Shown: positions 17,249 through 26,193, counted from the first letter of the stretch. The stretch: 64,000 nt of DNA from Kribbella sindirgiensis (GCF_004331435.1 NZ_SJKA01000001.1:1-64000), one strand, 5' to 3'. Program-made: numbers and translations. The notes: generated by a model from the letters alone, not told the origin.

Positions 17249-17998
17249 ATGGTCGCAAAGGACCACCTGTCCCTCCAGCTCTACACGGTCCGGGGCAAGC
17301 TCGAAGAGGACTTCGACGGCACCCTGGCCCGGATCGCGGAGATCGGCTACACCAAGGTCGAGCCCTTCGGTGTCACCGCCTACGCGGACCGTCTGGCCGA
17401 GGCGCTGCCCAAGCACGGACTCTCGGCCCCGACCACGCACGCCGGCCTGCTCAAGGACGACAGTGCGCCGATCTACGCCGCCGCCGAGCGGCTCGGCATC
17501 ACCACGGTCATCGACCCGCACACCGACCCGGCGCGCTGGCAGTCGGCCGACGAGATCAAGGTCATCGCCGACGGGCTGAACAAGGCCGCGGTCGAGGCGG
17601 CGGCGCACGGCATCACGGTCGGCTACCACAACCACCAGTTCGAGCTCGAGTCGAAGATCGGCGGCGTGCACGCGCTCGAGATTCTGGTCGACAACCTGTC
17701 CGACGACGTGATCCTCGAGGTCGACACGTACTGGGCCGCGGTCGGCGGCGCCGACGTACCGGCGCTGCTGAAGAAGTTCGGCGACCGGGTCACCGCGATC
17801 CACGTCAAGGACGGCGACGGCACGCTGAACAACAAGGCGCAGGTCGCGGTCGGCGACGGCACCATCGCGGTCCGGGACATCCTGGCCGCCGCGCCGCAGG
17901 CGCTCCGGGTGGTCGAGCTGGACGACTTCACCGGCGAGATCCTCGACGCGGTCGCGGGCAGCTACGCGTTCCTGACCGGAGAGGGTGCACCTGAATGA
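17249..17998 (+). CDS. Sugar phosphate isomerase/epimerase family protein
   Basis: A 249-aa xylose-isomerase-like TIM barrel. Visible features are the N-terminal LQLYTVRGKLEEDF, metal-binding segments VGYHNHQFE and ILEVDTYWAAVGG, and AIHVKDGDG near the C-terminus, all typical of the AP-endonuclease-2-like sugar isomerase group (IolE-type enzymes). ATG 17249 follows an AAGGAGAAACC site. The stop overlaps the next start. With the dehydrogenase downstream it probably processes an oxidised sugar or inositol-like compound released by the locus's glycosidase. The exact reaction is not known. Confidence 0.87.
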   Translation: MVAKDHLSLQLYTVRGKLEEDFDGTLARIAEIGYTKVEPFGVTAYADRLAEALPKHGLSAPTTHAGLLKDDSAPIYAAAERLGITTVIDPHTDPARWQSADEIKVIADGLNKAAVEAAAHGITVGYHNHQFELESKIGGVHALEILVDNLSDDVILEVDTYWAAVGGADVPALLKKFGDRVTAIHVKDGDGTLNNKAQVAVGDGTIAVRDILAAAPQALRVVELDDFTGEILDAVAGSYAFLTGEGAPE

Positions 17999-19092
17999 CG
18001 GCAGTCGGTGTTGGTGTGGTCGGCGCCGGAGTGATCTCCGACGCCTACATCAAGAGCATGCAGAGCTTCCCGGACCTGAAGGTCGTCGCGATCGGCGACC
18101 TTCGGCCGGAGGCCGCCAAGGAGAAGGCCGAGCAGTACGGCATCGAGACCCACGGGGGTCCCGAGGCGGTGCTGAGCAACCCGGACGTCGAGATCGTGGT
18201 CAACCTGACCATCCCGGTCGCGCACGTCGAGGTGGCCCTCGCCGCGGTGGCCGCCGGTAAGCACGTCTGGAGCGAGAAGCCGTTCTCGCTCGACCAGGAG
18301 AGCGGCCTGAAACTGCTGGCGACGGCACAGGACGCGGGCGTGCGGCTGGGCTGCGCACCCGACACCATCCTGGGCCCGGGTCTGCAGGAGTCCCGCCGGA
18401 TCATCGAGCGCGGCGACATCGGTACGCCGCTGACCGCGCTCACCCTGATGCAGTCCCCCGGTCCGGAGTCCTGGCACCCGAACCCGGCGTTCCTGTTCCA
18501 GGAAGGCGCGGGTCCGCTGTGGGACATCGGCCCGTACTACCTGACCACGCTGGTCCAGCTCTTCGGCCCGGTCGCCGCGGTCGCGGGGATCGGCTCGAAG
18601 TCGAAGGACAAGCGCACGATCGGCTCCGGTCCGCTGGCGGGGACCGACTTCGACGTCACCGTGCCGACGCATGTCAGCGCGATCGCGAAGTTCGAGTCGG
18701 GGCAGTCATCGCAGAGCATCTTCAGCTTCGACTCGCCGCTGTCGCGGGGTGGGTTCGTCGAGATCAGCGGCTCGGAGGCGACGCTCGCCGTCCCGGACCC
18801 GAACGGTTTCGACGGTGCGATCAAGATCCATCGCCGCGGTGCGGAGGACTGGGAGACGATCGCCGAGACGAAGGCGGTCGCGCAGCGCGGTACCGGCGTC
18901 CTCGAGATGGCGCGCGCCATCCGGGCCGACCGGCCGCACCGGGCGACCGGGGCGCTGGCGTTCCACATCGTCGACGTGATGGCCTCCATCACCGACTCGA
19001 TCGACACCGGCGCATTCGTGGACGTGAAGAGCACGGTCGAGGTCGCGGCGATCCTGCCCGACGACTGGGACGTCACGGCGGCCACCCTGTGA
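17995..19092 (+). CDS. Gfo/Idh/MocA-family oxidoreductase
   Basis: A 365-aa NAD(P)-dependent dehydrogenase. The N-terminal Rossmann fold shows GVVGAGVISDAY and VVAIGDLRPE, followed by the family's KHVWSEKPF (the EKP motif, Lys near the nicotinamide), and a C-terminal beta-sheet domain with PLWDIGPYYLT. It should oxidise or reduce a sugar or cyclitol. ATG 17995 overlaps the isomerase stop and its own stop overlaps the GTG of the SGNH gene, so the three are one translationally coupled unit. Confidence 0.9.
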   Translation: MTAVGVGVVGAGVISDAYIKSMQSFPDLKVVAIGDLRPEAAKEKAEQYGIETHGGPEAVLSNPDVEIVVNLTIPVAHVEVALAAVAAGKHVWSEKPFSLDQESGLKLLATAQDAGVRLGCAPDTILGPGLQESRRIIERGDIGTPLTALTLMQSPGPESWHPNPAFLFQEGAGPLWDIGPYYLTTLVQLFGPVAAVAGIGSKSKDKRTIGSGPLAGTDFDVTVPTHVSAIAKFESGQSSQSIFSFDSPLSRGGFVEISGSEATLAVPDPNGFDGAIKIHRRGAEDWETIAETKAVAQRGTGVLEMARAIRADRPHRATGALAFHIVDVMASITDSIDTGAFVDVKSTVEVAAILPDDWDVTAATL

Positions 19093-19694
19093 GCATTCTC
19101 CTTGATCCCCGGCGGACCGTGGTGTTCGCCGGGGACTCGGTGACCGACTGCGGCCGCCGGACCGATCCCGACGGGCTCGGCGACGGCTACGTCCGCAACT
19201 TGTACGACGATCTCGGCGAACGCCGGCCGCGGATCGTGAACGCCGGTATCAGCGGCAACCGGGCGGTCGATCTGGCCGCCCGGTGGTCCGCCGACGTCCT
19301 GGCGCACAACCCGGCGCTGGTGTCGATCCTGATCGGGATCAACGACACCTGGCGGCGGTACGACGAGGACGACCCGACGACACCCGAGGACTTCGAGGCG
19401 TCGTACCGGTCGTTGCTCGACCCGCTGTCGTGTCCGGTGGTCCTGATGGAGCCGTTCCTGCTGCCGGTGAAGGACGGGCAGGAGGAGTGGCGCGAGGACC
19501 TGGACCCGAAGCTCGACGTGGTCCGGAAGCTGGCCGTCGAGTACGGCGCGATCCTGGTTCCCCTCGATGTCGAGCTGACCAAGCACGCAGCATCCGTCGG
19601 GCCGGCGGCGCTCGCCGGCGACGGCGTACACCCGTCCGCCGCCGGACACCGTGCCCTCGCCGATCTGTGGCGACGGTACGTGCTGGACGCCTGA
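19089..19694 (+). CDS. SGNH/GDSL-family hydrolase
   Basis: A 201-aa esterase of the SGNH fold. Block I is VVFAGDSVTD (Ser nucleophile near residue 16), block II has the Gly in NAGISGNRA, block III is LIGINDTW with the Asn, and block V is DGVHPSAAGH with Asp and His. No signal peptide is visible. It probably removes acetyl or other acyl groups from sugars or oligosaccharides entering this pathway. GTG 19089 overlaps the stop of the dehydrogenase. A hairpin follows 4 nt after the stop. Confidence 0.9.
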   Translation: MSILLDPRRTVVFAGDSVTDCGRRTDPDGLGDGYVRNLYDDLGERRPRIVNAGISGNRAVDLAARWSADVLAHNPALVSILIGINDTWRRYDEDDPTTPEDFEASYRSLLDPLSCPVVLMEPFLLPVKDGQEEWREDLDPKLDVVRKLAVEYGAILVPLDVELTKHAASVGPAALAGDGVHPSAAGHRALADLWRRYVLDA

Positions 19695-19698
19695 CCTT

Positions 19699-19727
19699 CA
19701 CCGCTCCTCGTTTCGCCGGGAGCGGTG
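19699..19727 (+). terminator. Terminator hairpin after the SGNH gene
   Basis: CACCGCTCC (19699-19707) and GGAGCGGTG (19719-19727) form a perfect 9-bp stem with an 11-nt loop. It sits between the SGNH stop and the beta-mannosidase start and would separate the two transcripts. Confidence 0.65.
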
Positions 19728-19736
19728 CCGTTCTAC

Positions 19737-19748
19737 TAAACCGGTTCA
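19737..19748. promoter_or_regulatory. Probable LacI-family operator before beta-mannosidase
   Basis: The palindrome AACCGGTT (19739-19746) repeats the core seen at 17178-17185. It lies 18 bp before the mannosidase start, close to the ribosome-binding region, so a bound repressor would block transcription directly. Confidence 0.6.
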
Positions 19749-19764
19749 CCTCTGGAGCCCGACT

Positions 19765-22197
19765 GTGACCTCGCTCAAGACCCTCGACCTGACCACCGAC
19801 GGCGGTGCCGCCTGGACCGTGCAAGCGGTCGACGGTCCGGCGCCCGACGGCCTGATCGGACGCGCCGTGGCCGCGACCGTGCCGGGCGAGGTGCACACCG
19901 ACCTGCTCGCCGCCGGTGAGATCCCGGACCCGTTCGACGGTGACAACGAGTCGGCGTTGCACTGGATCGGCCGGACCCGCTGGAAATTCCAGACAACGTT
20001 CTCCTGGGTTGCCGATGGCAACGAGCGGCAGGAGTTGGTGGCCGAGGGCCTGGACACGGTCGCGACGGTCTCAGTGAACGGCCAGGAGCTCGGCCGGACC
20101 GCGAACCAGCACCGCTCGTACCGGTTCGACGTCACCGGCGTACTGGTTGCTGGAGACAACGAGCTGGTGGTCGAGTTCGAGGGTCCGGTGGCGGCCGCCG
20201 AGGCGGAGCGGGCGAAGGTCGGCAGCTGGCCGCACACCAACCTGCACCCGTACAACGAGCTGCGGAAGATGGCCTCGAACTTCGGCTGGGACTGGGGACC
20301 GGACGTCGCCACCGCGGGGATCTGGCGGCCGATCCGGATCGAGTCCTGGTCCGGCGTACGCATCGACTCCGTCCGCCCGCTCGCCGGCGCCGACGGCGTT
20401 CTGAACACCTTTGTCTCGCTGATCTGGACCGACACCGCCGCCGAGTACGCCACCGTCACCGCGGAGGTCGGCGGGACAACACAGTCCACGAGCGTCAAGC
20501 CCGGCACCGACACCGCCGTCCTCACCAACCGGGTCCCCGCGGTGGACCTCTGGTGGCCACGCGGGCATGGCGAGCAACCGTTGTACGACGTGACGGTGAC
20601 GCTGGCCGACGACACGTGGACCGGCCGGGTCGGTTTCCGGGACATCAGCCTGAACGTTGCCCCGGACAACGACGGTACGCCGTTCGTACTGTCTGTGAAC
20701 GGCAAGCCGATCTACGTCCGCGGCGCGAACTGGATCCCCGACGACGCGTTCGTCACCCGCCTGAACGCGGACACCTACCGGACCAGCATCGAGGACGCGG
20801 TCGACTCCGGCATGAACCTGCTGCGCGTCTGGGGCGGCGGGATCTACGAGAGCGAGGACTTCTACGACATCTGCGACGAGCTCGGAATCCTGGTCTGGCA
20901 GGACTTCCTGTTCGCGTGCGCGGCGTACTCCGAGGAAGAGCCGCTGTGGAGCGAGGTCGAGGCGGAGGCGCGCGAGGCCGTCACCCGACTGAGCCGGCAC
21001 GCCAGCCTCGCGGTGTGGAACGGCAACAACGAGAACATCTGGGGGTACGTCGAGTGGGGCTGGCGGGTCCCGCTGGCCGGGCGGCCGTGGGGCGCCGGGT
21101 ACTACCTCGACCTGCTGCCGAAGATCGTCGCCGAGCTCGACCCGCGGACGCCGTACTCGGCCGGCAGCCCGTACTCGTTCGACCAGTTCATCCACCCGAA
21201 CGACGACCGGCACGGGACGATGCACATCTGGGACGTCTGGAACCAGGTGGACTACACGACGTACCGCAAGTACAAGCCGCGGTTCGTGTCGGAGTTCGGG
21301 TTCCAGGGGCCGCCGGCGTGGTCGACGCTGACGTCGGTCGTGCACGACGCGCCGTTGGACCCGTACGGGCAGCAGATGCTGGTGCACCAGAAGGCGTTCG
21401 AGGGTAACCTCAAGCTGGAGCGCGGACTGGGCGAGCACCTCCCGGTCTGGAAGGACATCGACGACTGGCACTGGATCACGCAGCTGAACCAGGCGCGGGC
21501 GATCGCCTACGGTATCGAGCACTTCCGCAGCCTGTTCCCGTTGAACACCGGCGCGGTCGTCTGGCAGCTCAACGACAACTGGCCGGTGGTCTCATGGGCG
21601 GCCGTCGACGGGCACGGGATCCGGAAGCCGTTGTGGTACGCGTTGAAGCGCGTGTACGCCGACCGGCTGCTGACCGTGCAGCCGCGCGAGGACCAGCTGG
21701 TCGTTGCCGCACACAACGACACCGACGCGGCCTGGTCGACCGAGGTGACGGTCACGCGGCGCTCGACGCTCGGCGACGACGTGCTGGCGCAGGAGACGTT
21801 CGCGATCGAGATCGCCGCCCGGTCGGCGGTCGTCAACGACCTCCCCGAATCCGTTGCGGTTGCCGGCAACCCGGCGGCGGAGTACCTCGAGGTGCGCGGC
21901 GCCGACGGCGTCACGGCGTACTCGTACTTCGTCGAGGACACCCAGCTGCAGCTCGCGGCGGACGCCTACACCGCCACGGTCACGCCGACCGAGAACGGAT
22001 ACGACGTCACAGTCATAGCGACCGCGCTGGCGAAGGACCTGGCGCTCTTCCCGGACCGGTTGGACGCGGCGGCCCGAGTGGACTCGTGCCTCGTCACGCT
22101 GTCCGCGGGCGAGAGCCACACGTTCCACGTCACCGGCGCAGCCGCTCCGGCGGACATCGCAGTACCGGTCTTGCGATCGGTGAACGACCTAGTCTGA
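19765..22197 (+). CDS. Beta-mannosidase (glycoside hydrolase family 2)
   Basis: An 810-aa exo-glycosidase that should release mannose from the non-reducing end of beta-mannosides. It has the GH2 order: sugar-binding jelly roll, immunoglobulin-like domain, TIM barrel and C-terminal beta domains. Catalytic residues are visible: the acid/base Glu423 in WNGNNENIWG and the nucleophile Glu510 in FVSEFGFQG; LLRVWGGGIYE is typical of the mannosidase subgroup. No signal peptide is present, so it acts on imported oligosaccharides. GTG 19765 has GGAG at 19754-19757. Its end overlaps the convergent TetR gene by 9 bp. No sugar transporter is in the window. Confidence 0.93.
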   Translation: MTSLKTLDLTTDGGAAWTVQAVDGPAPDGLIGRAVAATVPGEVHTDLLAAGEIPDPFDGDNESALHWIGRTRWKFQTTFSWVADGNERQELVAEGLDTVATVSVNGQELGRTANQHRSYRFDVTGVLVAGDNELVVEFEGPVAAAEAERAKVGSWPHTNLHPYNELRKMASNFGWDWGPDVATAGIWRPIRIESWSGVRIDSVRPLAGADGVLNTFVSLIWTDTAAEYATVTAEVGGTTQSTSVKPGTDTAVLTNRVPAVDLWWPRGHGEQPLYDVTVTLADDTWTGRVGFRDISLNVAPDNDGTPFVLSVNGKPIYVRGANWIPDDAFVTRLNADTYRTSIEDAVDSGMNLLRVWGGGIYESEDFYDICDELGILVWQDFLFACAAYSEEEPLWSEVEAEAREAVTRLSRHASLAVWNGNNENIWGYVEWGWRVPLAGRPWGAGYYLDLLPKIVAELDPRTPYSAGSPYSFDQFIHPNDDRHGTMHIWDVWNQVDYTTYRKYKPRFVSEFGFQGPPAWSTLTSVVHDAPLDPYGQQMLVHQKAFEGNLKLERGLGEHLPVWKDIDDWHWITQLNQARAIAYGIEHFRSLFPLNTGAVVWQLNDNWPVVSWAAVDGHGIRKPLWYALKRVYADRLLTVQPREDQLVVAAHNDTDAAWSTEVTVTRRSTLGDDVLAQETFAIEIAARSAVVNDLPESVAVAGNPAAEYLEVRGADGVTAYSYFVEDTQLQLAADAYTATVTPTENGYDVTVIATALAKDLALFPDRLDAAARVDSCLVTLSAGESHTFHVTGAAAPADIAVPVLRSVNDLV

Positions 22198-22761
22198 GGG
22201 GCGCAGGGCGGCCAGGTGGGTGTCCAGGATGCGGAGCTGTCGCTTGGGTGTGTAGGTCGTGGGGTCGAAAAGAGCCTGCACAACCAAGCCGTGCGCGAAC
22301 GCGGCCAGACCGGTCGCCAGGTCACCCGGGTCGCCGGGCGGCAGGTCGCCCACTGACTGGGCCTTGATCACGAGGGGACGAAGGCGGGTCCGCCAGCGGC
22401 GGTAGCGGGCCCGCTCCAGGGCGTGCAGCTCGGGTTCGGCGAGAGCGACGTCCCAGGAACTGACCCAGACCCGGCTGATCTCGGTCACTTCCGGTGTCGT
22501 CGGCAGCACTGCCGCCAAAGCCGTGCGCAGGTCGGTCACTTCCGGGATCGACGCACGGGTCCGGTCTTCGGCGAGCTCCAGGGCGTGCCTGATCAGCTGC
22601 TGCTTCGATCCGAAGTAGTGCGTCACGAGACCCGTCGACGCGCCCAGCTCGGCAGCGACCGAGCGTAGCGTGAGCGCACCGAACCCGCCCTCGGCGACGA
22701 CGCGCCAGACCGCGGCGGACACGTCGCGCCGCCGGGCGTCGTGATCGGTCTTCGCGGGCAT
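22189..22761 (-). CDS. TetR-family regulator (BetI-like)
   Basis: A 190-aa regulator with the helix-turn-helix LTLRSVAAELGASTGLVTHYF given by ends LTLRSVAAELG and GLVTHYFGSKQQL (about residues 30-55), and a C-terminal ligand domain of about 130 residues with RVWVSSWDVALAEPEL, as in BetI-type repressors. ATG 22761 starts at the conserved MPAKTDHDARRRDV segment; a longer frame upstream runs through the GNAT gene on the other strand and is not real. It is divergent from the acetyltransferase at 22831, and a direct repeat lies between them. Confidence 0.88.
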   Translation of the reverse strand: MPAKTDHDARRRDVSAAVWRVVAEGGFGALTLRSVAAELGASTGLVTHYFGSKQQLIRHALELAEDRTRASIPEVTDLRTALAAVLPTTPEVTEISRVWVSSWDVALAEPELHALERARYRRWRTRLRPLVIKAQSVGDLPPGDPGDLATGLAAFAHGLVVQALFDPTTYTPKRQLRILDTHLAALRPSD

Positions 22762-22776
22762 GGGCCGATGGTACCG

Positions 22777-22815
22777 AACGTTTGTTGTGTACAGTTGCGT
22801 AACGGTTGTTATGTA
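22777..22815. promoter_or_regulatory. Direct repeat between divergent TetR and GNAT genes
   Basis: AACGTTTGTTGTGTA (22777-22791) and AACGGTTGTTATGTA (22801-22815) match at 13 of 15 positions, with starts 24 bp apart. This is the only regulatory-looking sequence in the 69-bp divergent gap and probably forms the TetR binding region overlapping both promoters. Confidence 0.5.
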
Positions 22816-22830
22816 ATTGGAGGAGGGCTG

Positions 22831-23385
22831 ATGTTCGCAGTACAGCTCGGTGAGGGCGCCGAACTCGGACCACTGGAGCCCTGGCAGGCGGGTGAGTTCG
22901 CGGCGCACGTGGACAAGGCGCGCGAGAACATCTCGCCGTACATCCCCTGGGCCGACCTGGTGACCGACGAGGAGCAGGCCAGGAAGTTCCTGCAGCGGTA
23001 TGCCACCCGTCAGGCGGCGGACGAGGGCCGGATCTACGGGATCCGGCTGGACGGTGAACTCGTCGGCGGGTTGCTGTTCCGGGTGTTCGAGGCGAACTTC
23101 GGCGCGTGCGAACTCGGCGTCTGGCTGTCGGCCGAGGCGGAGGGACGCGGCCTGATCACCCGCGCCGGTCGCCTGCTCGTCGACTGGGCGATCGGGACCC
23201 GCGGGCTGAACCGGGTCGAGTGGCGGTGCGCGGTCGGCAACACCCGGAGCGCGGCCACGGCACAGCGACTCGACATGGTCCTCGAAGGCACGCTGCGGCA
23301 GGCGTTCCCGTACCGCGGCACGATCCACGACCTCCAGATCTGGGCAATCACGAAGGACGACTGGACCCACAGATCCTGGGCCTGA
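22831..23385 (+). CDS. GNAT-family N-acetyltransferase (RimJ/RimL-like)
   Basis: A 184-aa acetyl-CoA-dependent acetyltransferase. It shows the family pattern with LVGGLLFRVFE, GVWLSAEAEGRGLITRA (the acetyl-CoA pyrophosphate loop, R/Q-x-x-G-x-G/A variant EGRGLI) and GLNRVEWRCAVGNTRSAATA. Such proteins modify N-termini, antibiotics or small amines; the substrate cannot be told. ATG 22831 has GGAGGAGGG directly upstream. The gene is divergent from the TetR regulator and probably controlled by it. Confidence 0.88.
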   Translation: MFAVQLGEGAELGPLEPWQAGEFAAHVDKARENISPYIPWADLVTDEEQARKFLQRYATRQAADEGRIYGIRLDGELVGGLLFRVFEANFGACELGVWLSAEAEGRGLITRAGRLLVDWAIGTRGLNRVEWRCAVGNTRSAATAQRLDMVLEGTLRQAFPYRGTIHDLQIWAITKDDWTHRSWA

Positions 23386-23456
23386 CTTACGCCGACACCT
23401 TGACGTCAGTCGAACTTCCAGCTTCCCACTGAGCCGGCCGCCACTCTGAAACCTGT

Positions 23457-24911
23457 TCAGTCGACGTTGATTGCGACGTACTTGACGTCCAGGTACTCGT
23501 CGATGCCGATGGCGCCGCCCTCTCGGCCGAGGCCGGACTGTTTTACGCCGCCGAACGGGGCGGCGGGGTTGGAGACGATGCCCTGGTTGAGGCCGATCAT
23601 GCCGGCCTCGAGGCGTTCGGAGACGCGGAGTGCACGGCTCAGATCCCTGGTGAACAGGTAGGAGACCAGGCCGAACTCCGTGTCGTTGGCCATCCGTACG
23701 GCCTCGTCCTCGGTGTCGAACGCGGTCAGCGGCGCGACCGGGCCGAAGATCTCCTCTTTCTGCAGCCGGGCGCTCTGCGGTACGTCGGCCAGCACCGTCG
23801 GCTGGAAGAAGTACCCGTTGCCCTCAGCAACCGATCCGCCGGTCAGCGCGCGGGCGCCCTGCGCGATCGCGTCCGCGACCAGATCGGCCACCTTGTCCCG
23901 CTGCTTGGAGTCGATCAGCGGGCCGACGTCGACGCCGTCCTCGGTGCCGCGGCCGACCTTCAGTGCGGCCATCCGCTCGGTCAGCCGGGTCGCGAACTCG
24001 GCCATCACCGACGACTGCACGTAGATCCGGTTGGCCGCCGTACAGGCCTCACCGCCGTTGCGCATCTTGGCCAGCATCGCGCCTTCGACGGCCTTGTCCA
24101 GGTCGGCGTCCTCGAACACCAGCAGCGGCGCGTTCCCGCCGAGCTCCATGCTGGTCCGCAGGACCTGCTCCGATGCTTGCTCGAGCAGCTTGCGGCCGAC
24201 CGGAGTCGAGCCGGTGAAGGAGAGTTTGCGCGCGCGGCCGTCACGGATCAGCGGTTCCATCACGCCGCCCGCGTCGTGCGTGGTGACCACGTTGAGGACG
24301 CCGGCCGGGAGCCCGGCCTCGGTCATCAGCTCGGCCAGCTTGAGCATCGACAGCGGCGTCTGCGCGGCCGGCTTGATCACCATCGTGCAGCCGGCCGCGA
24401 CCGCCGGGCCGATCTTGCGGGCACCCATCGCCGCGGGGAAGTTCCACGGCGTGATCAGCAAGCACGGGCCGACGGGCCGGCGCATCACCAGGAAGCGGCT
24501 CGCACCGTTCGGCGCGATCTGGTAGCCACCGTCGATCCGGACCGCTTCCTCGGCGAACCAGCGGAAGAACTCGGCCGCGTAGGCGATCTCGCCCTTGGAC
24601 TCGGCGACCGGCTTACCCATCTCGAGCGTCATCAGCAGCGCGAGGTCGTCGGCCCGCTCGGTCATCAGCTCATAGGTGCGGCGGAGGATCTCGCCACGTT
24701 CCCGCGGCGCCGTCGCGGCCCAGTCGGCCTGTGCGGCGACCGCGGCGTCCAGAGCGGCCATACCGTCCGCCGGGCGCGCATCAGCGACCTCGCAGAGCGT
24801 CGTACCGGTCGACGGGTCCTCGACGGCAAAGGTCCTGGAGGCCGCCACCCATTTACCGCCGATGAACAACTCGGTCGGACACGCCTCGACAACTTCGCGC
24901 TCTCGTGACAT
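23457..24911 (-). CDS. gabD: NAD(P)-dependent succinate-semialdehyde-type dehydrogenase
   Basis: A 484-aa aldehyde dehydrogenase of the GabD group, converting succinate semialdehyde (or a close aldehyde) to the acid. Visible are TPWNFPAAMGARKIGPA with MVIKPA for cofactor binding, FTGSTPVGRKL, the general-base Glu256 in MELGGNAP and the nucleophile Cys290 in GGEACTAANR. The C-terminal GLNQGIVSNPAAPFGGVKQSGLGREGG is given by its ends GLNQGIVSN and GLGREGG, typical of SSADH. It lies alone; the palindromic element copy 2 begins 12 nt upstream of its start and so forms its 5' untranslated region. Alpha-ketoglutarate-semialdehyde is an alternative substrate. Confidence 0.88.
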   Translation of the reverse strand: MSREREVVEACPTELFIGGKWVAASRTFAVEDPSTGTTLCEVADARPADGMAALDAAVAAQADWAATAPRERGEILRRTYELMTERADDLALLMTLEMGKPVAESKGEIAYAAEFFRWFAEEAVRIDGGYQIAPNGASRFLVMRRPVGPCLLITPWNFPAAMGARKIGPAVAAGCTMVIKPAAQTPLSMLKLAELMTEAGLPAGVLNVVTTHDAGGVMEPLIRDGRARKLSFTGSTPVGRKLLEQASEQVLRTSMELGGNAPLLVFEDADLDKAVEGAMLAKMRNGGEACTAANRIYVQSSVMAEFATRLTERMAALKVGRGTEDGVDVGPLIDSKQRDKVADLVADAIAQGARALTGGSVAEGNGYFFQPTVLADVPQSARLQKEEIFGPVAPLTAFDTEDEAVRMANDTEFGLVSYLFTRDLSRALRVSERLEAGMIGLNQGIVSNPAAPFGGVKQSGLGREGGAIGIDEYLDVKYVAINVD

Positions 24912-24923
24912 ACACCCAGACTA

Positions 24924-25086
24924 GGTCCTGTCTGGTGATCCAGCGCCGTCGCGAGGAGGTGCTCGGTGCGGTAGCTCGGCGTGCGGGGGCGAAGGTCTCG
25001 ATGCGGAGCATCGTGGCCTTTGCACCCGTGCGGCGAGGTGCCGTGCCGAGTGCCCCGCAGTAGGCGATGGATTGCCAGACAGGGCC
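24924..25086. repeat. 163-bp near-perfect palindromic element, copy 2
   Basis: Same length and sequence class as copy 1 (3573-3735). Its outer arms GGTCCTGTCTGGTGATCC and GGATTGCCAGACAGGGCC pair with G-T wobbles. Compared with copy 1, two base pairs changed on both sides (outer position 4, G-C to C-G; position 15, G-C to A-T), so the stem is kept although sequence drifted. It exactly fills the gap between the LLM gene, whose TAA begins at its right end, and the aldehyde dehydrogenase start 12 nt from its left end. A mobile palindrome or a structured RNA leader are the main readings. Confidence 0.85.
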
Positions 25087-26160
25087 TTAGGCCGTGGCGA
25101 TGAGAGGCGGTGCGGACCTCGGGACCGTGCGGACGACCCGGGTCAGGGCGGACGCGACGTTGCGCAGGATCGATGACCGGATCAGTCCGTCGAAGGCCAG
25201 CGGGACGAGCATGAGCTCGTCGGCGGTCGTCTCGACGACCAGCCCGCCCAGGGCGGCCGCGACGGTCGCACGGGAGCCGACGATGTGCCCCGGATAGTCC
25301 AGCAGCCGTTCGGCTTTACCGCGCTCACGACCGGTCAGCGGGGGCTCCAGCAACGCCATGAGCTCCCCCGGCGTCGCGCGCGCTCCAGCAGCGGCCAGGC
25401 GGCTCTGCACGCGGACATACTCGGCGAACCGGATGAGCGCTTCCTCGTCCGAGTCCGCCGCCACCACTCCGACCGTCGCAGCGATGTACGGCCGCGTTTT
25501 CGGCCCGGTCGGCTCGAAGTGCTCGCGGTACGCCGCCATCGCGGCAGGTGTCGTCGCCGCCGCGCAGTGATGCGCCAGGAACACAGGCAGCCCACGTGCA
25601 GCGGCTGTCATCGCAGCAGCCGGGCGATCGGCCAGTACGAACACAGGTGGTGCCTGGCCGGCCAGCGACAGCCGTACGTCGCCTACCGGCGCCCGCCCCG
25701 GCGTACCGTCGCGCAGGAACCCGCACAACTCGTCGAGCCGCTGCGGAAACGTGTTGCGCGCACCACTCGCGAGTGCAGCCGCAGTACTGGGCGCAACGGT
25801 GCTCTGCTCCGCGACACCGAGGTCGATCCGACCCGGGTACGCCGCAGCGAGCGCAGCGAACTGCTCGGCAACGACCAGCGGCTGGTGGTTGGTCAGTAGG
25901 AGCCCGCCGGCCCCCAACCGGATGCGATCCGTTCGTGCAGCCAGGACGGCTGCCAGTACCGCCGGTGCTGCACCGCCGACGCCTCGGACACCATGCTGCT
26001 CCCCTATCCAGAACCGGCGGTACCCGAGGTCATCAGCGGCCAGTGCGACCTCCGCCGTCTCCCGGAGCGCGGCCGCAGCCGACTGACCGGGCAGCTGCGG
26101 TACGACGTCCAGCACAGAGTGAGCCGAGACAGTCAAACCGGGAACAGGTGGAGTGAGCAC
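25087..26160 (-). CDS. LLM-class flavin/F420-dependent oxidoreductase, possible dehydroamino-acid reductase
   Basis: A 357-aa luciferase-like TIM-barrel oxidoreductase. Family features are VLDVVPQ at the start, ALAADDLGYRRFWIGEQHG, IRLGAGGLLLTNHQPLVVAEQFA given by its ends IRLGAGG and VVAEQFA, and PVFVLADRPAA. GTG 26160 is chosen because the conserved barrel begins there; a longer frame upstream has no family similarity. It is divergent from lanM. F420-dependent LLM enzymes called LanJC (for example LxmJ of lexapeptide) reduce dehydroalanine to D-alanine in lanthipeptides, so that role is attractive here, but it is inferred from position only. Confidence 0.8.
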   Translation of the reverse strand: MLTPPVPGLTVSAHSVLDVVPQLPGQSAAAALRETAEVALAADDLGYRRFWIGEQHGVRGVGGAAPAVLAAVLAARTDRIRLGAGGLLLTNHQPLVVAEQFAALAAAYPGRIDLGVAEQSTVAPSTAAALASGARNTFPQRLDELCGFLRDGTPGRAPVGDVRLSLAGQAPPVFVLADRPAAAMTAAARGLPVFLAHHCAAATTPAAMAAYREHFEPTGPKTRPYIAATVGVVAADSDEEALIRFAEYVRVQSRLAAAGARATPGELMALLEPPLTGRERGKAERLLDYPGHIVGSRATVAAALGGLVVETTADELMLVPLAFDGLIRSSILRNVASALTRVVRTVPRSAPPLIATA

Positions 26161-26193
26161 CAGCCCACGGTCGCAGCGACGGGCCCGATCCGC

